Assembly: GCA_012519705.1 (NCBI GenBank)
Contig: JAAYPR010000001.1
Coordinates: 84,929 to 148,928 of the forward strand
Source of the DNA: Campylobacteraceae bacterium
GTDB taxonomy: Bacteria; Campylobacterota; Campylobacteria; Campylobacterales; Campylobacteraceae
Direction: 5' to 3'
Length of the DNA stretch: 64,000 nt
The translations under genes and the position numbers were made by a program. The notes under the pieces were generated by a model. It ran no database searches and had not been told where the DNA came from. It was given only the letters and a program-made list of their open reading frames with translations. Of the stretch, positions 1 through 8,111 are shown piece after piece (position 1 is the first letter of the stretch; the number at the start of each line of letters is the position of its first letter).

Positions 1-1
1 C

Positions 2-784
2 CAGTTTGCGATATATAAAGATGAAATTTATATCATCGAAGTAAATCCAAGAGCTAGTAGAACGGTGCCATTTATAAGTAAAGCAGTTGGCGTTCCTATG
101 GCAAAAGTGGCAACTAGAGTTATGTGGCAAGGAAACTTAAAAGAAGCACTTGAATACTACGATAGCTATAAAAAAGTAGTGTTTGAAAATGGAATTTACA
201 CAGCACCAATTGACGGATATAGTTGTGTGAAAGAGAGCGTTTTCCCGTTTAATAAACTAGTTGGCTCAGACATAGTTCTAGGGCCTGAGATGAAATCAAC
301 CGGCGAAGTTATGGGCATAAGCGACAATGTTGAGAGAAGTTTTATAAAAAGTCAAATTTCAGGAAACAACACCCTTCCATCAAGTGGAAAAGTTCTAGTA
401 AGCTTAGCTGATAAAGACAAAGACGAGGGTATTGCTTTGGCTAAGAATTTGGTAGAGCAGGGCTTTACCATCATGGCAACAGCTGGGACAAACAAAACTC
501 TTGCCGAAAATGGCATTGAAAGCGAGTTTGTCTATAAGATAGGCGAGGGCAGACCAAACGTAGCAGATACCTTGCAAAACGGCGATATTAGTTTGGTTGT
601 AAATACAAGCGATAATGTTAAAACATCAGACAGTGCCGCGAAAATCAGAGCTTTAGTTTTAAGGCTAAATGTGCCGTATTTCACAACTGTAAAGGCTGCA
701 AATTTAGCAACCCAGTCAGTTAAATATATAAAAGACAGCTCATATTTAGAAGTTAAAAGCCTTCAAGAGTGGATAAAGGGCTAA
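2..784 (+). CDS. carB: Carbamoyl-phosphate synthase large subunit, C-terminal part (gene runs off the left edge)
   Basis: Open frame from base 2; IIEVNPRASRTVPFISKAVGVPMAKVATRVMWQG and C-terminal MGS-like domain (GFTIMATAGTNKTLAENGI). Confidence 0.95.
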   Translation, partial: QFAIYKDEIYIIEVNPRASRTVPFISKAVGVPMAKVATRVMWQGNLKEALEYYDSYKKVVFENGIYTAPIDGYSCVKESVFPFNKLVGSDIVLGPEMKSTGEVMGISDNVERSFIKSQISGNNTLPSSGKVLVSLADKDKDEGIALAKNLVEQGFTIMATAGTNKTLAENGIESEFVYKIGEGRPNVADTLQNGDISLVVNTSDNVKTSDSAAKIRALVLRLNVPYFTTVKAANLATQSVKYIKDSSYLEVKSLQEWIKG

Positions 785-2025
785 GAGTTTAAAATAATTT
801 CACTAAGCCTTGGTTCAAGTTTTGATAAAATTCCGGTAACCAAGGCATTTCCCATCATAAAATATCTCTGTCTGCTAGACATCCCCGAGTTCGTCCAATT
901 TGGTGGAAACATCTGTATAAGCTCGGTTTCTATCTCTGTTAAAATTCTATAATTTTTTATTTTTTTATCATATATTATGTGAGATGACCTATTTGTTGTC
1001 CCCTCGCTTGTCAGCATTGTTCTAGCAGGCTTTTCTAAGTCGTCTGGAAATGCAATAGCACCTTCACTATAGAAATATCTACTTCCATCTTTTCTAGTCC
1101 GTTCTATTTTTTTAGCACCTTTTAGATACTTCCATTTATCTAGATTTTTGTTTTTAATTATGTAGCTGTCTAAATTTTGGTTATGCTCACTAGATAGGTT
1201 TAAAATATCTTGAAGTGTAAATTCTCTCTCTTTTTTTTCTTTAAAGCTTAGCTCATAGCAAACTTCATCTATCATTACACCGTATTCGCTAAAAGCACCT
1301 TGTTTATAGTTATCAGATATATCAACTATATCTTTATACTCTGCTAAGCTTTTTTGATTAAAACCAGTGGCTTTTATTTTAAAAACACTGTTAAACAGAG
1401 TATTTTGCTCTAAAAACTGAGCATCTTTTTTAAGTTTTTTTGAATAATGAGAAGATTTTTTAAAAGCAAAGATAAAAACTCTTTTTCTTCTTTGAGGCAT
1501 GGAGTAGCTTCCAGCATTTATAACTCTCCACTCAACGTTATAGCCTAAATCATTAAAAGTTTTAAGCATTATAGCAAAGTCACGTCCACGTCTAGTTGAC
1601 GGGGACTTTAAAAGGCGATCAACATTTTCAAGCAGAACAAATGGTGGTTTTTTAGCTAAAATTGCATCTTTTATATCCCAAAAAAGCACACCTTTTTTAC
1701 CTTTGATGCCAGACTCATCTTTTAAGCTTCTTGCGACTGAGTAGTCTTGGCAAGGAAAACCACCAACCAATAAATCATGGTCTGGAATACTTTTTTTATC
1801 AACTAAGCTTATGTCTAAATTTGAGCATGAGTCTTTATCAAATCTTTTTATATAGCACTCATAAGCACTCTGTGTTTTTGTGGCTGGCTCAAACTGATTT
1901 GCAAATACAAAGCTATATTTTCCATTCTCAATGGCTAAATTTGTTATTTTATCAAACTCTTTTATGTGATTTAGCCCAACCCTAAACCCACCAACCCCAG
2001 CAAAAAGTTCAACCGCTCTAATCAT
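781..2025 (-). CDS. DNA (cytosine-5-)-methyltransferase, M.Sau3AI-like (predicted GATC)
   Basis: ELFAGVGGFRVGL, GGFPCQDYSVARSL (PCQ catalytic motif), LLENVDRLLKSPSTRRGRDFA, C-terminal GNALV; strong remembered similarity to M.Sau3AI. Confidence 0.93.
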   Translation of the reverse strand: MIRAVELFAGVGGFRVGLNHIKEFDKITNLAIENGKYSFVFANQFEPATKTQSAYECYIKRFDKDSCSNLDISLVDKKSIPDHDLLVGGFPCQDYSVARSLKDESGIKGKKGVLFWDIKDAILAKKPPFVLLENVDRLLKSPSTRRGRDFAIMLKTFNDLGYNVEWRVINAGSYSMPQRRKRVFIFAFKKSSHYSKKLKKDAQFLEQNTLFNSVFKIKATGFNQKSLAEYKDIVDISDNYKQGAFSEYGVMIDEVCYELSFKEKKEREFTLQDILNLSSEHNQNLDSYIIKNKNLDKWKYLKGAKKIERTRKDGSRYFYSEGAIAFPDDLEKPARTMLTSEGTTNRSSHIIYDKKIKNYRILTEIETELIQMFPPNWTNSGMSSRQRYFMMGNALVTGILSKLEPRLSEIILNS

Positions 2026-3491
2026 CTAAGCTCGCTTACTAAACTTGCCACAAAGTCATTGTTTAACCAAAAACACTGTTTTGTCATAATGTCGCCGTTT
2101 GGGAGAGTGTCACCATCTCTTTCTAGATTTCCTTTAATAAAAGGTTTTTGGGTGTTGATAGCTGAATTTATTATATGGTAGGCACTTTTAATTGCGTGCG
2201 GTCTTATGTGAATGATTTTTGTATCTGATGATTTTGGGAGATTGTTATAAACTTTATTATTTATCATTTGAAATTCAATTCCATATCTAAATGCTTTTTG
2301 ATATAGATTCCACTCTTTTTTAACTTTTTTTTCTAATATATCGGTTGGCATATTCCAAAATTTTGCTCCGATAAATTTATAAGTTTCACCTGTTTTTTTA
2401 AAGCAAACAAAAAGGAATTTACTCTCTGAAAAAAAGTTATACAAATTTGACTCTTCAAAACTCTCTTTTACAAATTCTTTAATCTTAAAACTTGGAAATG
2501 ACATGCTTTCTATGATTTTTCCATTTTCTTCTATCCTGATGGCTTTGATTTCAATGCCTGCTTTTTCAAACTCAAGAGCATTATCTGACTTAACGCCAAG
2601 CATTTGAAGTGTTAATATGCTATATAAGTGTTTAGCCTTGCTGGTTATTTTAAATTTATCTTTTAGCCAAATTTCATCTTTGCCATAAAATTTAGAAAGC
2701 TTATTTATAACCTTTTCTTCAAAGGTTTGATTGTCTAGCTTATATGTTTTAAAAATAGCCTCATTTTCTTCTTTTTTTTCAAAAAAATTATTTATTAAAT
2801 TTGACATAAATTTAGTTTTAAGCGAAAATGCTCTTGGTTTTGCAGGATTTTTAATATTATTATATTGTTCTTTTGTTTTAGAGCTATCACTACTTTTGGT
2901 GCAAGCTCCAAGATACATTGTGTCTCCTTCGCTTAATTTATGAGCTAAGCCATCTTGAATCTTTTGTGAAATTTTATTGTAATCTTCTATGATGATATTT
3001 AAATCATTTTTGTTTAAATCTTTCACCAATCTAAATAGTTTTGAAAGCCCTATTTTATAATCAAGTCTTGGAATTTCTCTATCTCTTAGATATAAAATTA
3101 GAAGCATTAGCTTTATTTTGTCATAGATATCTGACTCAAAAAACTCTTTTTCTATGTTTTTATCATAAGGAATCATAGATAAAACAAGTCTTTCACCTGC
3201 TGCATAACTACCATCTTTTTTAATTTCATAAGGCGTTACTTTTAGCTCAACCCCAGCTTCTTTGAAGTCAGCCTCAGCTTTGTTGTCAGGCTTTTTTAAG
3301 AAAAAATACTCTTCTATTAGGTTTCCAAGACCGCCTTTGTTATTTTTGTTGAGTTCTTTTATTTTGTTTTCTAGTTCGTTTTGATTTTTAAAATACCATG
3401 CTAAAACATCTCTAAAAGAGTGGTTTATTAGTTTTTGAGAGTATTGTTCTATAGATTTTGGGCAGGTTTTATCATATGGTAAGTTCATCAA
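2022..3491 (-). CDS. Sau3AI/MutH-family type II restriction endonuclease (predicted GATC)
   Basis: EAGVELKVTPYEIKKDGSYAAGERLVLSMIPYDK and C-terminal HIRPHA...IMTKQCFWLNNDFVASLV match Sau3AI architecture; 489 aa; ATGA overlap with the methylase gene. Confidence 0.9.
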   Translation of the reverse strand: MMNLPYDKTCPKSIEQYSQKLINHSFRDVLAWYFKNQNELENKIKELNKNNKGGLGNLIEEYFFLKKPDNKAEADFKEAGVELKVTPYEIKKDGSYAAGERLVLSMIPYDKNIEKEFFESDIYDKIKLMLLILYLRDREIPRLDYKIGLSKLFRLVKDLNKNDLNIIIEDYNKISQKIQDGLAHKLSEGDTMYLGACTKSSDSSKTKEQYNNIKNPAKPRAFSLKTKFMSNLINNFFEKKEENEAIFKTYKLDNQTFEEKVINKLSKFYGKDEIWLKDKFKITSKAKHLYSILTLQMLGVKSDNALEFEKAGIEIKAIRIEENGKIIESMSFPSFKIKEFVKESFEESNLYNFFSESKFLFVCFKKTGETYKFIGAKFWNMPTDILEKKVKKEWNLYQKAFRYGIEFQMINNKVYNNLPKSSDTKIIHIRPHAIKSAYHIINSAINTQKPFIKGNLERDGDTLPNGDIMTKQCFWLNNDFVASLVSELR

Positions 3492-3560
3492 TCAACTCCT
3501 TCTTAAATTCTATCAATCTGTTATTCTAACATAAAGAGCTTAATAAAATTTTTAGATTTG

Positions 3561-3821
3561 CTATTCTATAAACTCACCACTGTAACCAGTTGTAGCGATA
3601 GCCTCTAGTAAAGACTCTTTTGTGACGTTATCCTCAGCCTCAACAACTACTTTTGTGTTTTCAAGCGTAGCTCTTGCTTTTATAACTCCATCTACTTTTA
3701 AAACAGCTTTTCTAACCATCGCAGTACAAAGCGGACAGTGCATCCCAGCAACTCTTATCTCATAAACTTTAGCTCCAAATAAAAAGCATGTAAATAGTAT
3801 CAAAACTATAAATTTACGCAT
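3561..3821 (-). CDS. MerP-like periplasmic heavy-metal-associated (HMA) protein
   Basis: Signal peptide MRKFIVLILFTCFLFGA then GMHCPLCTAMVRKAVLKVDGV (GMHCxxC); start chosen at internal Met of the 3561..3863 ORF. Confidence 0.8.
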   Translation of the reverse strand: MRKFIVLILFTCFLFGAKVYEIRVAGMHCPLCTAMVRKAVLKVDGVIKARATLENTKVVVEAEDNVTKESLLEAIATTGYSGEFIE

Positions 3822-4191
3822 AAACCCACCCCAAAATTTCAGGATAAAATAGTATAAAAACAAAAACTAAAAAAGCTATAAAAAGCATAACAGCACTTTT
3901 AAGCTTGGATTTTTTAGTTATCTCACAAGAACTACACTTTTTGATAAATTTAAAATAGACAAAAAGTACAAAAAACAAAAATGAGATAGCACTTAAAACC
4001 CATCTATATTTGGTCAGTGGCTCAAACACACTAAGAGCCGCAAATGATGAGCCAAAAAGCAAAAAAACAAGTGCTGGCAAACAGCAACTTGTCGCTAAAA
4101 TCGCACTAGTAAAAGCACCTATTATAAGCCAAATTCCACCTTTTTTGGTGGAATTTGGACTCTTTTTAGAGTTCGATTGATTTGTACTCAT
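3814..4191 (-). CDS. MerT-like mercuric/heavy-metal transport membrane protein
   Basis: Three TM segments with SCCLPALVFLLFG Cys pair; adjacent to MerP-like gene; start chosen at internal MSTNQSNSKK. Confidence 0.8.
   Translation of the reverse strand: MSTNQSNSKKSPNSTKKGGIWLIIGAFTSAILATSCCLPALVFLLFGSSFAALSVFEPLTKYRWVLSAISFLFFVLFVYFKFIKKCSSCEITKKSKLKSAVMLFIAFLVFVFILFYPEILGWVYA
4131..4156. terminator. Perfect 10-bp stem, 6-nt loop hairpin inside the start of the merT-like ORF, just after the transglutaminase stop
   Basis: aaattccacc tttttt ggtggaattt. Confidence 0.5.
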
Positions 4192-5245
4192 AACTAAAAC
4201 CCTTCGGGTCGTAGTAGTTTTGAACGTGTCCATCAACCTCAGCATAAGGATAGCCGAAGTTGTTAAGTGGCTTAATTTCAGGTGTTGGCTTTAAGATAAA
4301 GTCCCTTCCTGCGTTAAATGCCATCCAACACATTTCCCAGTTGCCAAATAGATAGTCTCTAACTTGAACTATCTTAGCATCGTCATTTGTTAGCTTTTCA
4401 GCAAGTCTTACTTTTGTAACATCCGCTGGGTCAACTGGTATCCAGCCATATCCTTTTAGGTAAAACTCAGCTCTACAATGCTGTGAGCCTGTGATAGTAG
4501 CTTTACCTTCTTTTCCGCTACCCATCGCACCTGAAAATCTACTCTCACCAAGTCTTATACCAAAAAACTCTCTTGCAGGAATTCCAGCACTTCTACAAAG
4601 TGCTACAAAAACAGAGTTTATATCTGTACATTTTCCTACTAGTTTTCCGCTCTCAAGTATCTTTTTAGCATCGCCTACACCACACCCTACAACGCTCTCA
4701 TCGCGTTCCATTGTGTTTGCTACCCAGTCATAAATCGCTCTTGCCCTCTCTAAGTCGCCCTTTATGCCTTTGGTAATCTCATCAGCCTTTTCTTTTACAG
4801 CACCATCAGTTTGGATGGTTTTAGTCGCCTCTAAATACTTTGCAATTTCAGGGCTTAATTTTTCGTTTTCATTAAAATTAACCTTAGAAAAGTCTGTATT
4901 TCTCTCAATTGTCGCTACGCTAAATTTAGTTGTGATATTTCTTTCTTCTTTGCTAAATTTCGCATATAGAGTCGGAATGTCAAAATCACTCATATAAATT
5001 TCATCGTAGTTGCCACTATTTTCGATTTTGCTGATTAGGCTTTGATACTCACTAGTTAAAGGAAGTGGTAGCCATAGTTTTGCCACATCACCTTTTTCTA
5101 AAATTTTATGAGTTAAAGTAACCTCAAAAAACCTATGTTTGATGACAGGGGCTATAGCTTTATCGCCTCCTAAAACTACACTTGGTGCAAGAGTTGCACC
5201 ACCAGCTAATAAAGCACTGCTTGTTAAAAATTCTCTTCTGTTCAT
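4166..5245 (-). CDS. Transglutaminase-like domain protein with Tat signal
   Basis: MNRREFLTSSALLAGGATLAPS Tat motif; GKCTDINSVFVALCRSAGIPAREFFGI ... HCRAEFYLKGYGWIPVDPADV Cys-His-Asp pattern. Confidence 0.85.
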   Translation of the reverse strand: MNRREFLTSSALLAGGATLAPSVVLGGDKAIAPVIKHRFFEVTLTHKILEKGDVAKLWLPLPLTSEYQSLISKIENSGNYDEIYMSDFDIPTLYAKFSKEERNITTKFSVATIERNTDFSKVNFNENEKLSPEIAKYLEATKTIQTDGAVKEKADEITKGIKGDLERARAIYDWVANTMERDESVVGCGVGDAKKILESGKLVGKCTDINSVFVALCRSAGIPAREFFGIRLGESRFSGAMGSGKEGKATITGSQHCRAEFYLKGYGWIPVDPADVTKVRLAEKLTNDDAKIVQVRDYLFGNWEMCWMAFNAGRDFILKPTPEIKPLNNFGYPYAEVDGHVQNYYDPKGFSYEYKSIEL

Positions 5246-5266
5246 ATTAATCCTTTTATGTTAAAT

Positions 5267-5281
5267 AGCCAAACCTTGGCT
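5267..5281 (-). promoter_or_regulatory. 15-nt hairpin/dyad AGCCAAGGTTTGGCT in the leader of the transglutaminase gene
   Basis: + strand agccaaaccttggct; 6-bp stem, 3-nt loop; 21 nt before the start at 5245; same geometry at 7744 and 16541. Confidence 0.6.
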
Positions 5282-5299
5282 CTAAAGTTTATTCATTGC

Positions 5300-7723
5300 T
5301 TAACTTTTACTGATTATCTCTGGCCTATCAAAAGCCTTGATTCTAGGCAGTTCGCCTTCAAATTTCTCTATCTCAACTAAAGCACTTGAAACGTTACCTT
5401 GAGCAAATTCACTTGTCTCATCGTTTGATATAAGAACATTCACATTTCCATGAACGCAGATGCCATCTTGCATATCAAGCCACGCACCTTCTTGCATTTT
5501 TACAACACTTTCTTTTATAAGTTCGGTTACGATAGCACCTGCAAGAATTTCACCTCTATCGTTAAACACTCTTACAATATCGCCGTTTTGGATATTTCTA
5601 GCTTTTGCATCTTTTGGGTTTATCCAGATAGGCTCTCTTTCTTTTACCTCTTCCAAATCTCTTAGCCAAGTGTTGTTAAGCTGTGAGTGAAGTCTATATT
5701 TTGGGTGTGGGCTTATGATATTTAGTGGATATTTAGACACGTTTCCTAAATACTCTTTTGGTTCAAACCAGGTTGGGATGTCATAGCAGTTTTCATAACC
5801 CAAATTTGATAAAGAGTCTAGCTTTATCTGAATTTTTCCCGTCTCTGTTTTGAGAGGGTTTTTAACAGGGTCATCTATAAAATCCCCTAGTTTTATAAAC
5901 TCTTTTGCTTTTTCGGTTACCTCAAACTCTAAATAGCCCTTTTTCCAAAACTCATCAAATTTTGGTAATTCTATACCATCTTTTGCAGCTTTTTTTACAG
6001 AGTCTTCATATAAAAACTTTATCCACTCAGTGCTACTTCTATTTTCAGTAAATGCCTCATACTTATCATTTCCAAATCTTTTTAAAATTTCAGCAAAGAT
6101 ATAGTAGTCATCCCTTGAGTTTGCGTAAGGCTCACTAACTTTTTGAAGGGCGTAAATAAATTTGTTTGTAAAAGAGACTGTTATATCATCTCTTTCTTGC
6201 TCTGTTGTAGCAGGCAAAACTATATCAGCCATCTTTGCAGTTGCAGTCCAAAAGCACTCATTGACGATAAAGGTTTCAAATTTTTCCCATGCTTTTATCA
6301 TCCTATTTGTATCTTGATGATGAACAAAAGGGTTTCCTCCTGCCCAGTAGCAAAGTCTTAAATCTGGATAAGTTATCTTGCCAAATTTAAAAGGTATTTC
6401 TTTTCCTGGGTTTTCCAAACACTCAACTATCCTAGAAACTGGAATTTGGATATTTTTTCTCTCTTTCCACTCCCCATCAAATGCACTTATAGCTGACATT
6501 TTTTTAATATTTGGTGAAGTGGTTTTTATAGAACTTGGCACTCCTCCATCTGAATATCCATAGCAAAATCCATACCCCCCACCTTTTGTGCCAATTTGTC
6601 CTAAAACAGAGGCTAAAGTTATAAACATCCAAACAGCTTGTTCGCCGTTATAGCCTCTTTGGGTTGACCAGCCACTCATAAGCATAGTTTTGTTTTGGCT
6701 AAAAGTTTTAGCTAAATTTATGATAGTGTTTTCATCAATGCTTGTTATTTTACTTGCCCAAAGCGGTGTTTTTTCTATTTTATCGTGAGTTTTGCCAAAT
6801 ACATACTCTCTAAACTCATCAAAGCCGTGGGTGTATCTGTCTAAAAACTCTTGATTGTGTAAATTATTTGATAAAAGATAGTGGATTATGCCAAGCATCA
6901 AAGCAACGTCAGTATTTGGATTTATGGCGATGTGTTCTGAGTTAAAATAGGTTGCTGTGTTGTTATAAATAGGATCTATGACTATGGTTTTAATCCCCTT
7001 TTTCTTTATCTTTTGCATATAGATATAGCTTTTATGGTCGGGCACAAGGCGACTAGCTTGGTTTGTATTAAGCGGATCTCCTCCCCAAAAAACTATAACC
7101 TCACTATGGTTTAAAACATGCTCTAAAGATGTCTGTTTAGCACTACTTTCATCCTCGCTTAAACTAGGTGAGATCCCTCTAAGTGCGTGCCTTGAGTAGC
7201 TTAGAGTTTTATCTGTAAAACCACCTATTGTATTTAACATCCTCTTTAAAAGGGTTTCTGGGTTATTTACTATGCCAACACAGTGCCAGCCAAAATTTCC
7301 ACCATAAACAGCGTCTTTTCCATACTCTTTATAAACTCTTTTTAGCTCATTAGCAACTAAATCAAGTGCCTCATCCCAGCTAACCTCAACAAACTCCTCT
7401 TTGCCTCTTAGACTTCTATCTGATTTATAGCCGTGCTCTAAAAAGCTTTTTCTTACACATGGATTTTTAATCCTTGTTTTATCGTAGTTTCTTGCTACAA
7501 TGCCTTGTATCATTGGGTTTGGGTAGAAGTCGCCTTCAAACTCGGTTATGCTTTCAAATCTTTCATTTCTTTGTCTTGCATAAAAAGCTCCAAAATGCGA
7601 AGCACTCATTTTTAAATCGTTATCATTTAAAACAGAGTTACTAACCATCTCTAAAGCATTTAAATTTGAAGCAGTAGCCATGCTACCAATAGCAGCACCT
7701 TTTAAAAAGTCTCTTCTTTTCAT
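5300..7723 (-). CDS. Tat-exported molybdopterin-dependent oxidoreductase of the TorA/BisC/DmsA (TMAO/S-oxide reductase) family
   Basis: MKRRDFLKGAAIGSMA Tat motif; YGGNFGWHCVGIVNN, VIVFWGGDPLNTNQASRLVPDH, STQRGYNGEQAVWM, C-terminal molydop-binding domain LNIISPHPKYRLHSQLNNTWLR. Confidence 0.9.
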   Translation of the reverse strand: MKRRDFLKGAAIGSMATASNLNALEMVSNSVLNDNDLKMSASHFGAFYARQRNERFESITEFEGDFYPNPMIQGIVARNYDKTRIKNPCVRKSFLEHGYKSDRSLRGKEEFVEVSWDEALDLVANELKRVYKEYGKDAVYGGNFGWHCVGIVNNPETLLKRMLNTIGGFTDKTLSYSRHALRGISPSLSEDESSAKQTSLEHVLNHSEVIVFWGGDPLNTNQASRLVPDHKSYIYMQKIKKKGIKTIVIDPIYNNTATYFNSEHIAINPNTDVALMLGIIHYLLSNNLHNQEFLDRYTHGFDEFREYVFGKTHDKIEKTPLWASKITSIDENTIINLAKTFSQNKTMLMSGWSTQRGYNGEQAVWMFITLASVLGQIGTKGGGYGFCYGYSDGGVPSSIKTTSPNIKKMSAISAFDGEWKERKNIQIPVSRIVECLENPGKEIPFKFGKITYPDLRLCYWAGGNPFVHHQDTNRMIKAWEKFETFIVNECFWTATAKMADIVLPATTEQERDDITVSFTNKFIYALQKVSEPYANSRDDYYIFAEILKRFGNDKYEAFTENRSSTEWIKFLYEDSVKKAAKDGIELPKFDEFWKKGYLEFEVTEKAKEFIKLGDFIDDPVKNPLKTETGKIQIKLDSLSNLGYENCYDIPTWFEPKEYLGNVSKYPLNIISPHPKYRLHSQLNNTWLRDLEEVKEREPIWINPKDAKARNIQNGDIVRVFNDRGEILAGAIVTELIKESVVKMQEGAWLDMQDGICVHGNVNVLISNDETSEFAQGNVSSALVEIEKFEGELPRIKAFDRPEIISKS

Positions 7724-7743
7724 AAAATATCCTTTAGTGTTCT

Positions 7744-7758
7744 AGCTAAACCTTAGCT
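7744..7758 (-). promoter_or_regulatory. 15-nt hairpin/dyad AGCTAAGGTTTAGCT in the leader of the molybdoenzyme gene
   Basis: + strand agctaaaccttagct; 6-bp stem, 3-nt loop; 20 nt before the start at 7723. Confidence 0.6.
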
Positions 7759-7838
7759 CTAAATTTCACTATTTATTCAAGAATTTTGAACAATATAAAA
7801 TAAAATGATTGTGAATATATCATAATATAGCTTAAATA

Positions 7839-7945
7839 TTACTTTTTATTTAAAATCACCGAATACACACAAACTGAAGCGATGATAATCACCCCATAAA
7901 CAAGTCTAGTATAGAACGCATCAAAGCCCATTGCGATAATACCGC
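7839..7945 (-). pseudogene. Truncated, diverged copy of the 3' end of the ABC permease gene at 11241-12167
   Basis: Encodes IAMGFDAFYTRLVYGVIIIASVCVYSVILNKK, essentially identical to the permease C-terminus; most nucleotide differences synonymous. Confidence 0.85.
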
Positions 7946-8111
7946 CTAGAATTATTTCAAAAAATCGCTGAATTAGACAGCAAAAAATAGTAAAACTCAA
8001 ATTAATTCTTAGTAAGACGTTTAAGCCTGTATGCAAAAGTTTAAAATTTACTTCAATTTATTTTTTAAAAATAGAAAATTTTGTTATAATCCTTCATCTG
8101 CTCAAGGAAGA

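Noticed and set aside
1231-2780. T8/A8 runs within the methylase and endonuclease genes as phase-variation switches
   Set aside because: A/T runs of 8 are common at this base composition; both frames are intact and there is no G/C tract.
1-3491. Strong GATC avoidance as evidence for restriction specificity
   Set aside because: GATC sites are visible in the window (for example ~1617, ~6968, ~7073); I could not compute observed/expected, and methylation would protect sites anyway.
5450-6563. Small plus-strand ORFs inside the molybdoenzyme gene
   Set aside because: Antisense to a convincing 807-aa protein; no independent support.
7839-8036. 65-aa ORF as a small membrane protein gene
   Set aside because: Its last ~32 residues copy the permease C-terminus and the rest is not conserved; treated as a gene remnant.
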